A model generated the notes under the pieces. The model had not been told where the DNA came from, made no database searches, and saw only the letters and a list, made by a program, of their open reading frames with translations. Both the position numbers and the translations under genes were made by a program. A stretch of 39,787 nt of DNA from Paenibacillus sp. Soil522 (GTDB taxonomy: Bacteria > Bacillota > Bacilli > Paenibacillales > Paenibacillaceae). Shown here in pieces: positions 16,499 through 24,467 of the stretch (the stretch's first letter is position 1; each line of letters begins with the position of its first letter). The stretch spans positions 1,382 to 41,168 of the forward strand of contig NZ_LMRV01000053.1 of assembly GCF_001428245.1 (NCBI RefSeq). The letters are read 5' to 3'.

Positions 16499-18172
16499 GT
16501 GAAAAATCCAAAGGAGATGGCACAATTGAAAAAAACGGTAACGACAATATTATCAATCCTGCTGACATTCAGCCTTATGCTTGCTGCTGGATGTTCAAAT
16601 CAGAAAGGTTCTGAAGGCGCTTCCAACACGAATGGCAATGCGGCCGAAAGTCCCGAGGCGACTGAAGCCTCCGAACCTGTTACGATCAAAATCTTTGCCC
16701 AGATGGGCGCAGAAGCGGATATAGCCCAGAACAGCTTCACCAAACTTGTCGAGGAGAAGTTCAATATCAAGTTTGAATGGCAGACGATTCCTTGGGACGG
16801 CGCAGCGGAGAAGAGACAGATTTCTCTGGCCAGCGGAGACTACCCGGATCTGTACATGCTGATCCCATGGGTCGATAAATTTTCCCAAACCGATATTCTC
16901 CGCTACTCGCAGCAGGGCGTCATGGTCCCGCTCGATGATCTCATCAATGAATATGCGCCTAATATTAAAGCGGCGTTGGATAAATATCCATATTATAAAA
17001 TGATGAATACAGCGCCGGATGGAAAAATTTACAGTCTGACGCAATTGAATGAATGCTATCATTGCTCGTATCCGAACAAATTGTGGATCAATTCGAGCTG
17101 GCTAGAGAAGCTGAACCTGACAGTGCCGCAGACGCTGGACGAGTTTAAGCAGGTATTGGAAGCGTTTAAAACGGAGGATCCGAACGGTAACGGAACAGCC
17201 GATGAAGCTCCGCTCAGCGGCATTGGCGCCGATTTGATTCCGTTTTTTATGAACGGCTTCATTTACAATGACGGCAAGACCTATTTGACGCTGAACAACG
17301 GCAAAGTGGAAATGGCGGCAAATAAGGAAGAATGGAAGCAGGGACTCCAATATATGAAGTCCTTGTATGACGAAGGATTGATCGATCAAAGCGCAATGCT
17401 GGAGAATTGGGATGAATTCAAGAAATTGGGTGATAATGGAACGCTTGGCGCCGGTGCCGCCATGCATCCTAATGTTTTCGTCTCGGGCGGAACGGACAAC
17501 TCCAAAAACTACGATGCCGTACCTCCTCTTGCAGGACCGAGCGCATCGTATGCAACGTATAATTATCCGGTCGATTCGGGCGCCACATTTGTTCTGACGA
17601 ACAAGGCCAGCAAAGAGACGCAAATCGCAGCTATTAAGCTTGTCGATTATCTGTTCACACAAGAGGGTCAGATCCGCGGACACTTTGGCGAGGAAGGGCT
17701 AGATTGGAGAAAGCCTCAAGCCGGCGATGTAGCAATAGATGAGAGCGCGACTCCATCATTAGCTACAATTCCGGGCAAGGAGGGCGAACCGCCTCATAAC
17801 TCGAACTGGGGAGCTATGGCGCAGTATTTCCAACCGAAAGAATTCCGTAGCTCTTGGGTAGCGAGCACCGAGATTTATGAATCGGCAGGCTACGAGCGGA
17901 GATTGCAGGAAGCAACGAACCTATATGACGGCAAGCAGCCGAAGGAAATATTCCCGCATTGGGCGATCTGGATCGATCCGTCGGTTGCCGACGAAGCGGC
18001 GATGCTGCAAACGAACATCAAGAACTACATCGACCAGGGGATGCTCAAGTTCATCACAGGAAACAAAGACTTGAATAAAGATTGGGACGAGTATGTAAAC
18101 GGACTTGATAAGTTGAATCTGAAGCGGTACCTGGAAATCATGCAGCAGTCCTACGACACATCGTATAACTAA
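16499..18172 (+). CDS. Lipoprotein extracellular solute-binding protein (LplA type)
   Basis: This is the substrate receptor of the ABC importer encoded downstream. The 557-residue product has a lipoprotein signal peptide ending LMLAAGC, then a Ser/Asn/Glu-rich linker and the large two-lobe fold typical of LplA/YtcQ proteins (FAQMGAEADIAQNSF, TFVLTNKASKETQIAAIKLVDYLF). Such proteins bind oligosaccharides from plant or microbial polysaccharides; the substrate cannot be read here. Start choice: GTG 16499 has AAGGGG 6 bases upstream, but TTG 16526 has a better AAAGGAG and would begin MKKTVTTIL, which is more typical. The regulatory cassette lies on both sides. No ATP-binding subunit is nearby; a shared MsmX-type ATPase is usual. 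Confidence 0.92.
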   Translation: MKNPKEMAQLKKTVTTILSILLTFSLMLAAGCSNQKGSEGASNTNGNAAESPEATEASEPVTIKIFAQMGAEADIAQNSFTKLVEEKFNIKFEWQTIPWDGAAEKRQISLASGDYPDLYMLIPWVDKFSQTDILRYSQQGVMVPLDDLINEYAPNIKAALDKYPYYKMMNTAPDGKIYSLTQLNECYHCSYPNKLWINSSWLEKLNLTVPQTLDEFKQVLEAFKTEDPNGNGTADEAPLSGIGADLIPFFMNGFIYNDGKTYLTLNNGKVEMAANKEEWKQGLQYMKSLYDEGLIDQSAMLENWDEFKKLGDNGTLGAGAAMHPNVFVSGGTDNSKNYDAVPPLAGPSASYATYNYPVDSGATFVLTNKASKETQIAAIKLVDYLFTQEGQIRGHFGEEGLDWRKPQAGDVAIDESATPSLATIPGKEGEPPHNSNWGAMAQYFQPKEFRSSWVASTEIYESAGYERRLQEATNLYDGKQPKEIFPHWAIWIDPSVADEAAMLQTNIKNYIDQGMLKFITGNKDLNKDWDEYVNGLDKLNLKRYLEIMQQSYDTSYN

Positions 18173-18197
18173 TAAATGTTATTCGAAGCCTCATGGA

Positions 18198-18238
18198 ACC
18201 GAGGCTGCGGCATTCATAACCGCAGTTCTCGGTTTTTT
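18198..18238 (+). terminator. Terminator after the binding-protein gene
   Basis: ACCGAG-CTGCGG pairs with CCGCAG-CTCGGT around an 8-9 base loop, followed by TTTTTT. Confidence 0.85.
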
Positions 18239-18240
18239 AC

Positions 18241-18399
18241 TGACCCCAGGATCCACTGTTTGCCCAGCTGCAAAGCCGTTTTTTATTGTGTGCATGAAGT
18301 GTACCAATCAGGAAAAAATGTCCCCTCCTCGTTTGTCGGCAAGTGTACCACGATTCCGGATATGTACCTTTACAGCGCGAATAGCAGTGCGGTAAATTT
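18241..18399 (+). repeat. Regulatory cassette, copy 2 (before permease genes)
   Basis: Second copy of the element at 16217-16373. Boxes lie at 18299, 18343 and 18362, again 44 and 19 bases apart. The hairpin part is degraded (GTTTGC/GCAAAGC) but still followed by TTTTTT. Boxes, spacing and promoter are kept while flanks drift, which suggests selection on protein binding. Confidence 0.8.
18369..18398 (+). promoter_or_regulatory. Candidate activator-dependent promoter of the permease genes
   Basis: TTTACA, 18 bases, TAAATT, directly following the third TGTACC box, as in copy 1. Confidence 0.5.
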
Positions 18400-18405
18400 T
18401 TCGTG

Positions 18406-18419
18406 TGAAAGCGTTGACA
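18406..18419. promoter_or_regulatory. cre box (CcpA site) at the permease promoter
   Basis: TGAAAGCGTTGACA is a perfect match to TGWAANCGNTNWCA. It lies 7 bases after the predicted -10, over the expected start point. Copy 1 of the cassette has no such box. Confidence 0.8.
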
Positions 18420-18528
18420 GACAAACAGATGGGGAGAACGTGAAGATCATGATCAAGTTGGCGGAAAGTAATCAGAGGAGAAGGAGACTACCATTCAGGA
18501 AAGACATCCAGGAAAGAAGGAGATTACT

Positions 18529-19506
18529 TTGAAATTTGTTGAAGCAGTTGTTGAGCATAGTACGCCTCATTCTAGCGCAAAGATACGCAAACCAAGCCAA
18601 TCGTCATTAGCAAGAAAAAGCTTCAAAAGGCATTGGCAATTGTATCTGATTATCGTACCCATAATCGTTTATTTTATCGTTTTCAAATATATCCCGATGG
18701 TCAACTCCGTAATCGCTTTCAAGGATTACAGTGTGGTGAAGGGGATATGGGGAAGCCCATGGGCCGGTTTCAAGCATTTCAACCTGTTTTTTAATAACCC
18801 GATATTTTGGGACCTGATTAAAAACACGCTGCTGCTCAGCATATACCATCTGGTTGCCGGTTTTCCGATCCCCATCCTGCTCGCGCTTGCTTTGAATGAA
18901 GTGCGGAACGGGCTATTCAAGAGAGCGGTGCAGTTGGTCACATATGCCCCGCATTTCATCTCGACCGTCGTGATGGTCTCTATGATCATGCTGGTGTTGT
19001 CCCCCAAATTGGGTATTGTCAATACTGCATTAAGGTCGCTCGGAATGGAAGAGATCGATTTTCTCGGGAATGCGGACATGTTCCGTTCTGTTTATGTTTG
19101 GTCGGATATATGGCAGAACGCCGGATATGCCGCGATCATTTACCTGGCGGCGCTGGCGGGAGTCGATCCATCGCTGTATGAAGCTGCCAGAGTCGACGGG
19201 GCATCCAGGCTTCAAAAGATAATCCATATTGATCTTCCCGGTCTGATGCCGACGGCGGTCATTATCCTGATCCTTAATCTGGGAGGCATCATGTCGGTCG
19301 GGTTTGAGAAAACGTATCTGCTGCAAAACCCGCTAAATCTGGAAACATCTGAAGTCATTGCGACTTATGTGTATAAAATCGGCTTGCTGAATGCCAACTT
19401 CAGCTTCGCTACCGCGGTAGGGCTTTTTAATTCCGTAATCAATTTTAGTCTGCTTGTGCTTGTTAATGCTTTCGCAAAAAGAATAACCAAATCAAGCTTG
19501 TGGTAA
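18529..19506 (+). CDS. ABC transporter permease, LplB type
   Basis: One of two membrane subunits of a polysaccharide or oligosaccharide importer. The 325-residue protein has about six membrane segments, the first around residues 38-57 (LYLIIVPIIVYFIVFKYIPM). The EAA loop that contacts the ATPase reads EAARVDGASRLQK. Translation starts at TTG 18529 with AAGGAG 6 bases upstream. The next permease follows after 24 bases. Expected partners are the upstream lipoprotein, the YtcP-type permease and a distant ATPase. Confidence 0.92.
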   Translation: MKFVEAVVEHSTPHSSAKIRKPSQSSLARKSFKRHWQLYLIIVPIIVYFIVFKYIPMVNSVIAFKDYSVVKGIWGSPWAGFKHFNLFFNNPIFWDLIKNTLLLSIYHLVAGFPIPILLALALNEVRNGLFKRAVQLVTYAPHFISTVVMVSMIMLVLSPKLGIVNTALRSLGMEEIDFLGNADMFRSVYVWSDIWQNAGYAAIIYLAALAGVDPSLYEAARVDGASRLQKIIHIDLPGLMPTAVIILILNLGGIMSVGFEKTYLLQNPLNLETSEVIATYVYKIGLLNANFSFATAVGLFNSVINFSLLVLVNAFAKRITKSSLW

Positions 19507-19530
19507 AACAAATCGGAGTGAGGTGCAACC

Positions 19531-20445
19531 ATGAGAGGAACATCCATACAGAGGAACGGGCGCCGTATTAGGGAATCGTACGGCGATCGGCTTTTTTTAT
19601 CAGGAGTTTATATCGTATTGACAATTATATTGATGGCAGTACTGTACCCTCTAATATACATTGTAAGCTCTTCTTTCAGCGATCCACTGGCTGTTTCGTC
19701 CGGACGGGTATGGCTTTGGCCCGTAGATTTCACATTGCTCGGGTACAAAGCGGTGCTGTCCAATCCGCAAATCCTAATTGGCTATGGTAACTCGCTATTC
19801 TATGCTTTGTTCGGAACGCTTATCAGCGTAACGCTTACGGTCGTATTCGCGTACCCACTTTCGCGAAAATCATTTTTCGGCCGTAATTTCCTGATGTTTT
19901 TCATTACGTTTACGATGCTGTTCTCCGGCGGACTTATTCCAACATACCTGATTGTGAAAGCGTTCGGAATGCTTGATACGCGATGGGCATTGCTGATCCC
20001 GGGTGCCATTGGGGTCTGGCAGGTTATTGTGGCCAGAACTTTCTTTCAGGCGTCTATCCCGGACGAGCTTGCCGAAGCGAGCGAGATAGACGGGTGCAGC
20101 GACTTGCGGTTTATGTGGAGCGTGGTCGTTCCGTTGTCCAAACCGATTATTGCGGTGCTTTGCCTGATGTATGCCGTCGGCCAATGGAACGCATACTTCG
20201 ATGCGCTGATCTATTTAAAATCACAGAACCTTTATCCGCTGCAGCTGGTGCTTCGCAGCATTCTGATTCTCAACAACTCCATCTCCAGCAATATTGACGT
20301 TGCGGATCTGCTCAGGAGACAGGCTCTTGCCGATTTGATGAAGTATTCGCTTATCGTGGTCGCAAGCCTGCCTGTATTAATCATCTATCCTTTTATACAA
20401 CGCCACTTTACACAGGGAATGCTGATCGGCTCTGTCAAAGGATAG
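19531..20445 (+). CDS. ABC transporter permease, YtcP/LplC type
   Basis: Second membrane subunit of the importer: 304 residues, about six membrane segments, EAA loop EASEIDGCSDLR, and the family's C-terminal FTQGMLIGSVKG. GGAGTGAGG precedes the ATG. It completes the binding-protein/permease/permease set. No hydrolase gene follows, unlike many such loci. Confidence 0.93.
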   Translation: MRGTSIQRNGRRIRESYGDRLFLSGVYIVLTIILMAVLYPLIYIVSSSFSDPLAVSSGRVWLWPVDFTLLGYKAVLSNPQILIGYGNSLFYALFGTLISVTLTVVFAYPLSRKSFFGRNFLMFFITFTMLFSGGLIPTYLIVKAFGMLDTRWALLIPGAIGVWQVIVARTFFQASIPDELAEASEIDGCSDLRFMWSVVVPLSKPIIAVLCLMYAVGQWNAYFDALIYLKSQNLYPLQLVLRSILILNNSISSNIDVADLLRRQALADLMKYSLIVVASLPVLIIYPFIQRHFTQGMLIGSVKG

Positions 20446-20694
20446 GAAGCTTAGCTTGAAGAATGTCCTGGAAGGGGTGATCGTTATGTAAATGTGGGGT
20501 GAAGTGAGCGTGCGGCTTTGTGAATGTATAGGGGTAAACATTAGTTCGAAGCGAGGATTTTCGTTCCTCGTTAAATATTATCCATGGGCGCTTCGTTCGC
20601 AAAAGTTGAAATCGTACGAAAGAGTGAGAAAAACGGAGATTAATTTATTGAGGGAGTTCAATAACTCGAGTCTAATACTTTATTTTCCCTGGAC
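20446..20694 (+). other. Non-coding stretch after the permeases
   Basis: No convincing gene. It contains GAAGGGGTGATCGTT directly followed by ATG TAA (20486-20491), a second start-stop pair behind a strong Shine-Dalgarno. It may mark the start of a lost third gene. A CGAGGA/TCCTCG hairpin lies at about 20553-20572. Confidence 0.4.
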
Positions 20695-20735
20695 AATGGT
20701 CCCGATGACTTCAAAATCAATCGGGGCCATTTTTA
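20695..20735. terminator. Bidirectional terminator between permease operon and tetR
   Basis: AATGG-CCCGAT pairs with ATCGGGG-CCATT around a loop, with T-rich flanks on both strands. It can serve both the plus-strand operon and the minus-strand tetR gene. Confidence 0.7.
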
Positions 20736-20789
20736 CATTTAAAGGGCGGATGAAAAATGGATACCATTGGTGCAAGGATAAAGTTAGTT

Positions 20790-21338
20790 CTAGTTACAAT
20801 TCCTCTCTAACAATGTCCCCAATTGTTCTGCTAAATCCTGATGCGGAATAGGCTTTTCATTCGTGAACCACCATTCCACTACCCCTACATAAGCCGATGC
20901 AACAAACCTAACGATAACATCTTTATTTAAACCCCGGTTTTTTCCTTTGGTTATATCTACCTCATCCCTAAACTCTTCGTGAAGAAATTCAAGGAACCGG
21001 TTTCGAAAGAACGGGGCTCCTTTACTCGCTAACATCATCGAAAAGAATGAATAATTACTTTCAAAGTATTCAGTCCAAATCAGTGATCCGCTTATAAAAT
21101 CCATTTCAGCTGCCGCTTCGCACCTTTCTCGGAGTTCGTTGATATGGGATTCGATGAGCTTATCCAGTAAATCATATTTATCCATGTAATGAAGATAGAT
21201 CGTTCCCCGGCTGACGTTTGCCCTGTCGGAAAGATCTTGTATGGTAATGTCGTCAAATTTTTTATCAGACATTAGTTCAATAACGGCTTTCTTTAAGGCA
21301 TCTTGCGTTTTGAGTATTCTTCGATCGACTTTAGTCAT
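20790..21338 (-). CDS. TetR/AcrR-family regulator
   Basis: This 182-residue repressor-type protein has an N-terminal helix-turn-helix at about residues 28-50 (ITIQDLSDRANVSRGTIYLHY) and a helical ligand-binding C-terminal domain. It is divergent from the carboxymuconolactone-decarboxylase-like gene. Its likely operators (TTGTTCA-nTAA-TGAACAA type) recur before three target units in the island, and a remnant of a second tetR copy lies at 23477-23575. The ligand is unknown; neighbours suggest an aldehyde or electrophile. The ribosome-binding site is weak (GGTGA), which fits low repressor levels. Confidence 0.88.
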   Translation of the reverse strand: MTKVDRRILKTQDALKKAVIELMSDKKFDDITIQDLSDRANVSRGTIYLHYMDKYDLLDKLIESHINELRERCEAAAEMDFISGSLIWTEYFESNYSFFSMMLASKGAPFFRNRFLEFLHEEFRDEVDITKGKNRGLNKDVIVRFVASAYVGVVEWWFTNEKPIPHQDLAEQLGTLLERNCN

Positions 21339-21384
21339 CGGAGGTCACCAGACTTTCTAATGATAATAAACAAATATCAAGCAG

Positions 21385-21448
21385 CTGTTCACTACTAAAC
21401 AAAATGCGTTCATCTAACAATTGCATGATATCTGTACCTGTTTATAAT
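21385..21448 (+). promoter_or_regulatory. TetR-type operator and promoter, site 1
   Basis: CTGTTCACTACTAAACAAA is a degenerate palindrome. It is followed by TTGCAT (21421-21426), 16 bases, TATAAT (21443-21448). Another TTCAATAAT motif lies just after the -10. Operator, spacing and promoter are repeated at 23621 and 24468. Confidence 0.55.
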
Positions 21449-21531
21449 TATAGACATGAGTTCAATAATATATCAACAACTGTTAATGGATTGATCTTAA
21501 CTATTTTGAAGAAAGGGGGAGAATACTCCAA

Positions 21532-21861
21532 ATGTCTAATGAAAGAGAACTTACAGCTGCACAGAGAATGATAGGAGATTTTTCACCGAAAATCGTAGAA
21601 TTGACCGACCAGATTTTATTCGGAGATGTTTGGGAACGTAAGGAGCTTTCCCCGCGTGACCGAAGTTTCATTACGGTATCCAGTTTAATCACCAGCGGAA
21701 ATACTGAACAATTGGGATTTCATCTGAGCAGGGCAAAAGAAAACGGAATTTCGGAAGAAGAGCTTAAAGAAGTCATTACCCATCTTGCTTTTTACGCGGG
21801 ATGGCCGAAAGCGATGTCTGCCATTATGGTTGCGAAAGATCAGTTTTCAAAAGGTAAATAA
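21532..21861 (+). CDS. Carboxymuconolactone decarboxylase family protein
   Basis: A small helical protein of 109 residues. The core RSFITVSSLITSGNTEQLGFHLSRAKENGISEEELKEVITHLAFYAGWP is read in pieces here: the LSPRDRSFITV, LGFHLSRAKENG and HLAFYAGWPKA blocks define the CMD/AhpD-like fold. No CxxC is present, so it is not a peroxidase of the AhpD kind. The exact reaction is unknown. It is followed by a cupin gene; CMD-cupin pairs are common in stress or aromatic-degradation loci. AAGGGGGAG lies upstream of the ATG. Confidence 0.85.
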   Translation: MSNERELTAAQRMIGDFSPKIVELTDQILFGDVWERKELSPRDRSFITVSSLITSGNTEQLGFHLSRAKENGISEEELKEVITHLAFYAGWPKAMSAIMVAKDQFSKGK

Positions 21862-21994
21862 TACGGTATTGATGTCCTTCATAAGGGTAAAAATAAGCGG
21901 ACGTGAAGTCCTTGCATGAATGGATAAAGTTTTGGGGGCTGATTTTTTGAAGCGTCATCGCAATATGAATGAATGAGAAGAGGAGAATGAAAAC

Positions 21995-22402
21995 ATGAAT
22001 CATTTATCTGAAGGTGTAATCTTCCCGAAAGGTCAAAAAATAACGAATAATTATTTCATCGGGGCAGCCTGGCTTGAAATGATTGTTCCTTTTGACACGA
22101 CTTTTAATTGCCCGATAGGCAATGTCACGTTTGAGCCAGGTGCCAGAAATAATTGGCATAAGCATCCGGGTGGCCAGATTCTGCTGGTTACTGGCGGCAC
22201 AGGATATTATCAGGAAGAAGGCAAACCGGTACAGGAGCTTCGTGAAGGAGATGTTGTCAAGATCGCTCCGGATGTGAAACATTGGCATGGAGCTACCCCT
22301 GATCGTTGGTTTGCTCATATTGCGATAAGCACAAATGTCCAAATGGGAGACACCGAATGGTTGGAACCCGTAAAGGATGAGGAATATAACAATTTAAAAT
22401 AA
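21995..22402 (+). CDS. Cupin-domain protein
   Basis: This 135-residue single-domain beta-barrel protein has metal-ligand candidates in cupin motif 1 ([15 protein letters not shown]) and motif 2 (HWHGA). It resembles small cupins paired with CMD proteins, whose substrates are mostly unknown. GAAGAGGAGA lies upstream of the ATG. It is separated from the CMD gene by 133 bases without an obvious terminator, so co-transcription is likely. A strong terminator follows. Confidence 0.85.
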   Translation: MNHLSEGVIFPKGQKITNNYFIGAAWLEMIVPFDTTFNCPIGNVTFEPGARNNWHKHPGGQILLVTGGTGYYQEEGKPVQELREGDVVKIAPDVKHWHGATPDRWFAHIAISTNVQMGDTEWLEPVKDEEYNNLK

Positions 22403-22421
22403 AGCTGAATAAACACGAAGA

Positions 22422-22456
22422 AACGGCAGCGCAATTTTGGCTGCCGTTTACTTTTT
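22422..22456 (+). terminator. Terminator of the CMD-cupin unit
   Basis: AACGGCAGC pairs perfectly with GCTGCCGTT, followed by TACTTTTT. Confidence 0.85.
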
Positions 22457-22473
22457 ATACAATTGAATAGAAT

Positions 22474-22523
22474 GAACAAGGGCTGTTTCCGATCTTTAGA
22501 TGTTCGGGAAACAGCCCTTGTTC
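22474..22523. repeat. Perfect 17-bp inverted repeat
   Basis: Arms 22474-22490 and 22507-22523 (GAACAAGGGCTGTTTCC and its exact complement) enclose a 16-base loop. It lies between convergent genes and probably ends transcription of the minus-strand deacetylase gene, although T-runs are weak. Confidence 0.7.
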
Positions 22524-22547
22524 TTATGTTACTATTCAAAAACTTGA

Positions 22548-23387
22548 CTATGACCTTTGTTTATCGCGAATTTCCCGCAAAGTGATCAAGCGTATATCTT
22601 CGTTCCGCAATAGACGGGTAATCTCTGGATCCTGGAACACATTATAATCATACCGGCGAATCTGCCACGTGTCCGTGATCGCTTTTGTTTCACTGGTGTC
22701 CAGCGACGGATGGATAACCAGCTCCGTCAAGCCGGGCTTCAATTCCTTAATGGTGCGAATTGCTGCTTCTTTCGTATAAGCATAAGAAGCTGCTATTTCG
22801 CTGGCCGGTGGAAAAAAGGGGAGCATATCAAAGTGATCGAGAATAGCAACTCCCTTCTTCTCTGCTAGCTGCACGAGCTCTTCATGCCGCGGATGCGAGA
22901 AGAACGAGCTATGCTTGGCATATCGCAGCGGGAGTCTATATTTCTCACAAAGATCGAGCATAATTTCGGCTACATGATGCATTGAACCCATATGGTTGTC
23001 AATGTTGGTTAGGTCTATTCCCATTCGCAGAGCAAGTTCGATTTGTGCAATCGCTTCTTCACGGAGTTCCTCCGGATCGGCATTTGCCATAACTGACCTG
23101 GTATCCGCTGGGAAATAGCCAGTCTCATCGACTAAAGTTGACAATCGCTTGTTAACCGGTCCCCATTTGTAATGGTCCCATTCACTCGTCATTGTAAGAT
23201 GTATGCCTACATCCGCATTCGGGATTTGTTTAATGAAAGCGATAGCTTCCAGCATCCAGGGACATGTCACCATAAGACTTGCTGAAGTAATGAAGCCTTC
23301 TGCCAGCAGCGTATCAATAGCTTGATTCGTCGAATGACATAGGCCGTAATCATCAGCATTAATGATCAAAAAACGCTCGTCGGACAC
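22548..23387 (-). CDS. YdjC/ChbG-family carbohydrate deacetylase
   Basis: This family removes acetyl groups from N-acetylated sugars such as diacetylchitobiose. The 279-residue protein shows the metal-site motifs INADDYG near residue 10, VGIHL near 60 and DNHMGSMHH near 126, plus HPSLD near the end. Length fits. Translation starts at GTG 23387 with AAGGAGG upstream. It points opposite to its neighbours and has no partner genes. A cre-like box lies 35 bases upstream, consistent with sugar-responsive control. Confidence 0.87.
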   Translation of the reverse strand: MSDERFLIINADDYGLCHSTNQAIDTLLAEGFITSASLMVTCPWMLEAIAFIKQIPNADVGIHLTMTSEWDHYKWGPVNKRLSTLVDETGYFPADTRSVMANADPEELREEAIAQIELALRMGIDLTNIDNHMGSMHHVAEIMLDLCEKYRLPLRYAKHSSFFSHPRHEELVQLAEKKGVAILDHFDMLPFFPPASEIAASYAYTKEAAIRTIKELKPGLTELVIHPSLDTSETKAITDTWQIRRYDYNVFQDPEITRLLRNEDIRLITLREIRDKQRS

Positions 23388-23421
23388 ATCGAATCCTCCT
23401 TGTCTGCGCTAAAACCATTGG

Positions 23422-23435
23422 TGAAAGCGCTTATA
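23422..23435. promoter_or_regulatory. cre-like box upstream of the deacetylase
   Basis: TGAAAGCGCTTATA matches the cre consensus at 13 of 14 positions (T for C near the end). The core AAGCGCTT is palindromic. Confidence 0.5.
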
Positions 23436-23476
23436 TTTCAATATATAGCGGATTACTTAAACGCACATTGGACTGC

Positions 23477-23575
23477 ATTAACTATTTAGGTTGGATATTG
23501 TTAACGGCATCAGTTCAATCACGGCTTTCTTTAATGCTTCTTGCATCTTGAGTATACGTCGATCCACTTTAGACA
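23477..23575 (-). pseudogene. Remnant of a second tetR gene (N-terminus only)
   Basis: It reads MSKVDRRILKMQEALKKAV, then IELM, before going out of register. The intact regulator at 20790-21338 begins MTKVDRRILKTQDALKKAV. The DNA alignment continues through the start region (CACCAGACTTTCT). The helix-turn-helix and ligand domain are gone. This marks a duplicated and mostly deleted tetR. Confidence 0.8.
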
Positions 23576-23620
23576 TCTTGTCCACCAGACTTTCTGAGAG
23601 ATAATATACAGTACTTAATC

Positions 23621-23686
23621 ATTTGTTCAATAATTTACAAAAAGCGTTCATTTAACAATTGCGATCGTGCTATATCTGTTTATAAT
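23621..23686 (+). promoter_or_regulatory. TetR-type operator and promoter, site 2
   Basis: TTTGTTCA-ATAA-TTTACAAA (23621-23640) is followed by GCGTTCATTTAACAATTGC and then TTGCGA (23659-23664), 16 bases, TATAAT (23681-23686). A further TAGTTCACTAAT motif follows the -10. It is paralogous to site 1. Confidence 0.6.
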
Positions 23687-23817
23687 TATAGACAGTAGTT
23701 CACTAATTAATCAATGTTTATTACTAACTATATGTTAACTTTGATAATGAAGCAGCATGTCGAATGAAATCAAAGAGAGGAGGAATGGAAATGACGAAAC
23801 GAAAGGGAGTTATAAAC

Positions 23818-24399
23818 ATGAGTGATGTATTGATCCTCGGCGCAAATGGGGGAATCGCCCGTCATGAAATTGATTTATTTCTTAACGAGACCGATGCTCA
23901 GTTGACGCTTTATCTGCGTAATTCGCTCAGACTAAAAAACATGGAGTCCAATCGTGTTCGAGTAATTGAAGGCGATGTAATGGATATAGAACAACTGAAA
24001 GAAGCCATGACGGGACAAGATGTTGTCTATGCCAACCTGGCCGGTGATTTAGAAAAGATGGCTAAAAACATTGTGCAAGCCATGGACGCGACTGGCGTGA
24101 AACGTCTTATCAGTTCTATGGGTATTTATGATGAAGTCCCTGGCGAGAAATATGGCAGTATTCTCAATCCATATCGAAAGTCGGCTCAAGTCATCGAAGC
24201 ATCTGACCTCGACTATACGATTATAAGACCTGCATGGTTTACGAATACAAATGAAATTGACTATGAGACAACTCAGAAAGGCGAACCATTTAAAGGTTCG
24301 GTCGTGTCGCGTAAGAGTGTTGCGCACTTGATTGTGAAATCGGCAACCGATCCAGATTTGGAGGCTCGCCGCAGCTTAGGAGTGAACAAACCCGAATAA
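23818..24399 (+). CDS. NAD(P)-binding SDR-like protein (YwnB type)
   Basis: This 193-residue atypical short-chain-dehydrogenase-like protein has the nucleotide-binding motif VLILGANGGIAR at its start, then EGDVMD, VVYANLAG, KRLISSMGIYDE and TIIRPAWFT. Relatives are annotated as NAD(P)H-binding or NmrA-like, with unknown substrate. AAAGGGAG before ATG 23818 and homologue starts support this choice. An in-frame ATG at 23791 also has a strong GAGGAGG and would add nine residues. It is transcribed from operator site 2. Confidence 0.82.
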   Translation: MSDVLILGANGGIARHEIDLFLNETDAQLTLYLRNSLRLKNMESNRVRVIEGDVMDIEQLKEAMTGQDVVYANLAGDLEKMAKNIVQAMDATGVKRLISSMGIYDEVPGEKYGSILNPYRKSAQVIEASDLDYTIIRPAWFTNTNEIDYETTQKGEPFKGSVVSRKSVAHLIVKSATDPDLEARRSLGVNKPE

Positions 24400-24467
24400 G
24401 GAGGGGGAATAACCCCGAGCCTGTTGTCCAGAGGGTGAACATGCCGAGAGATAATTAATATTTGAAG

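Noticed and set aside
18176..18532. 118-codon frame between binding-protein and permease genes
   Set aside because: It runs through a terminator, the duplicated TGTACC cassette and the cre box. The other cassette copy does not keep the frame, so it is regulatory DNA.
20492..20851. 119-codon frame after the permeases
   Set aside because: It crosses the bidirectional terminator and the end of tetR and has no family resemblance.
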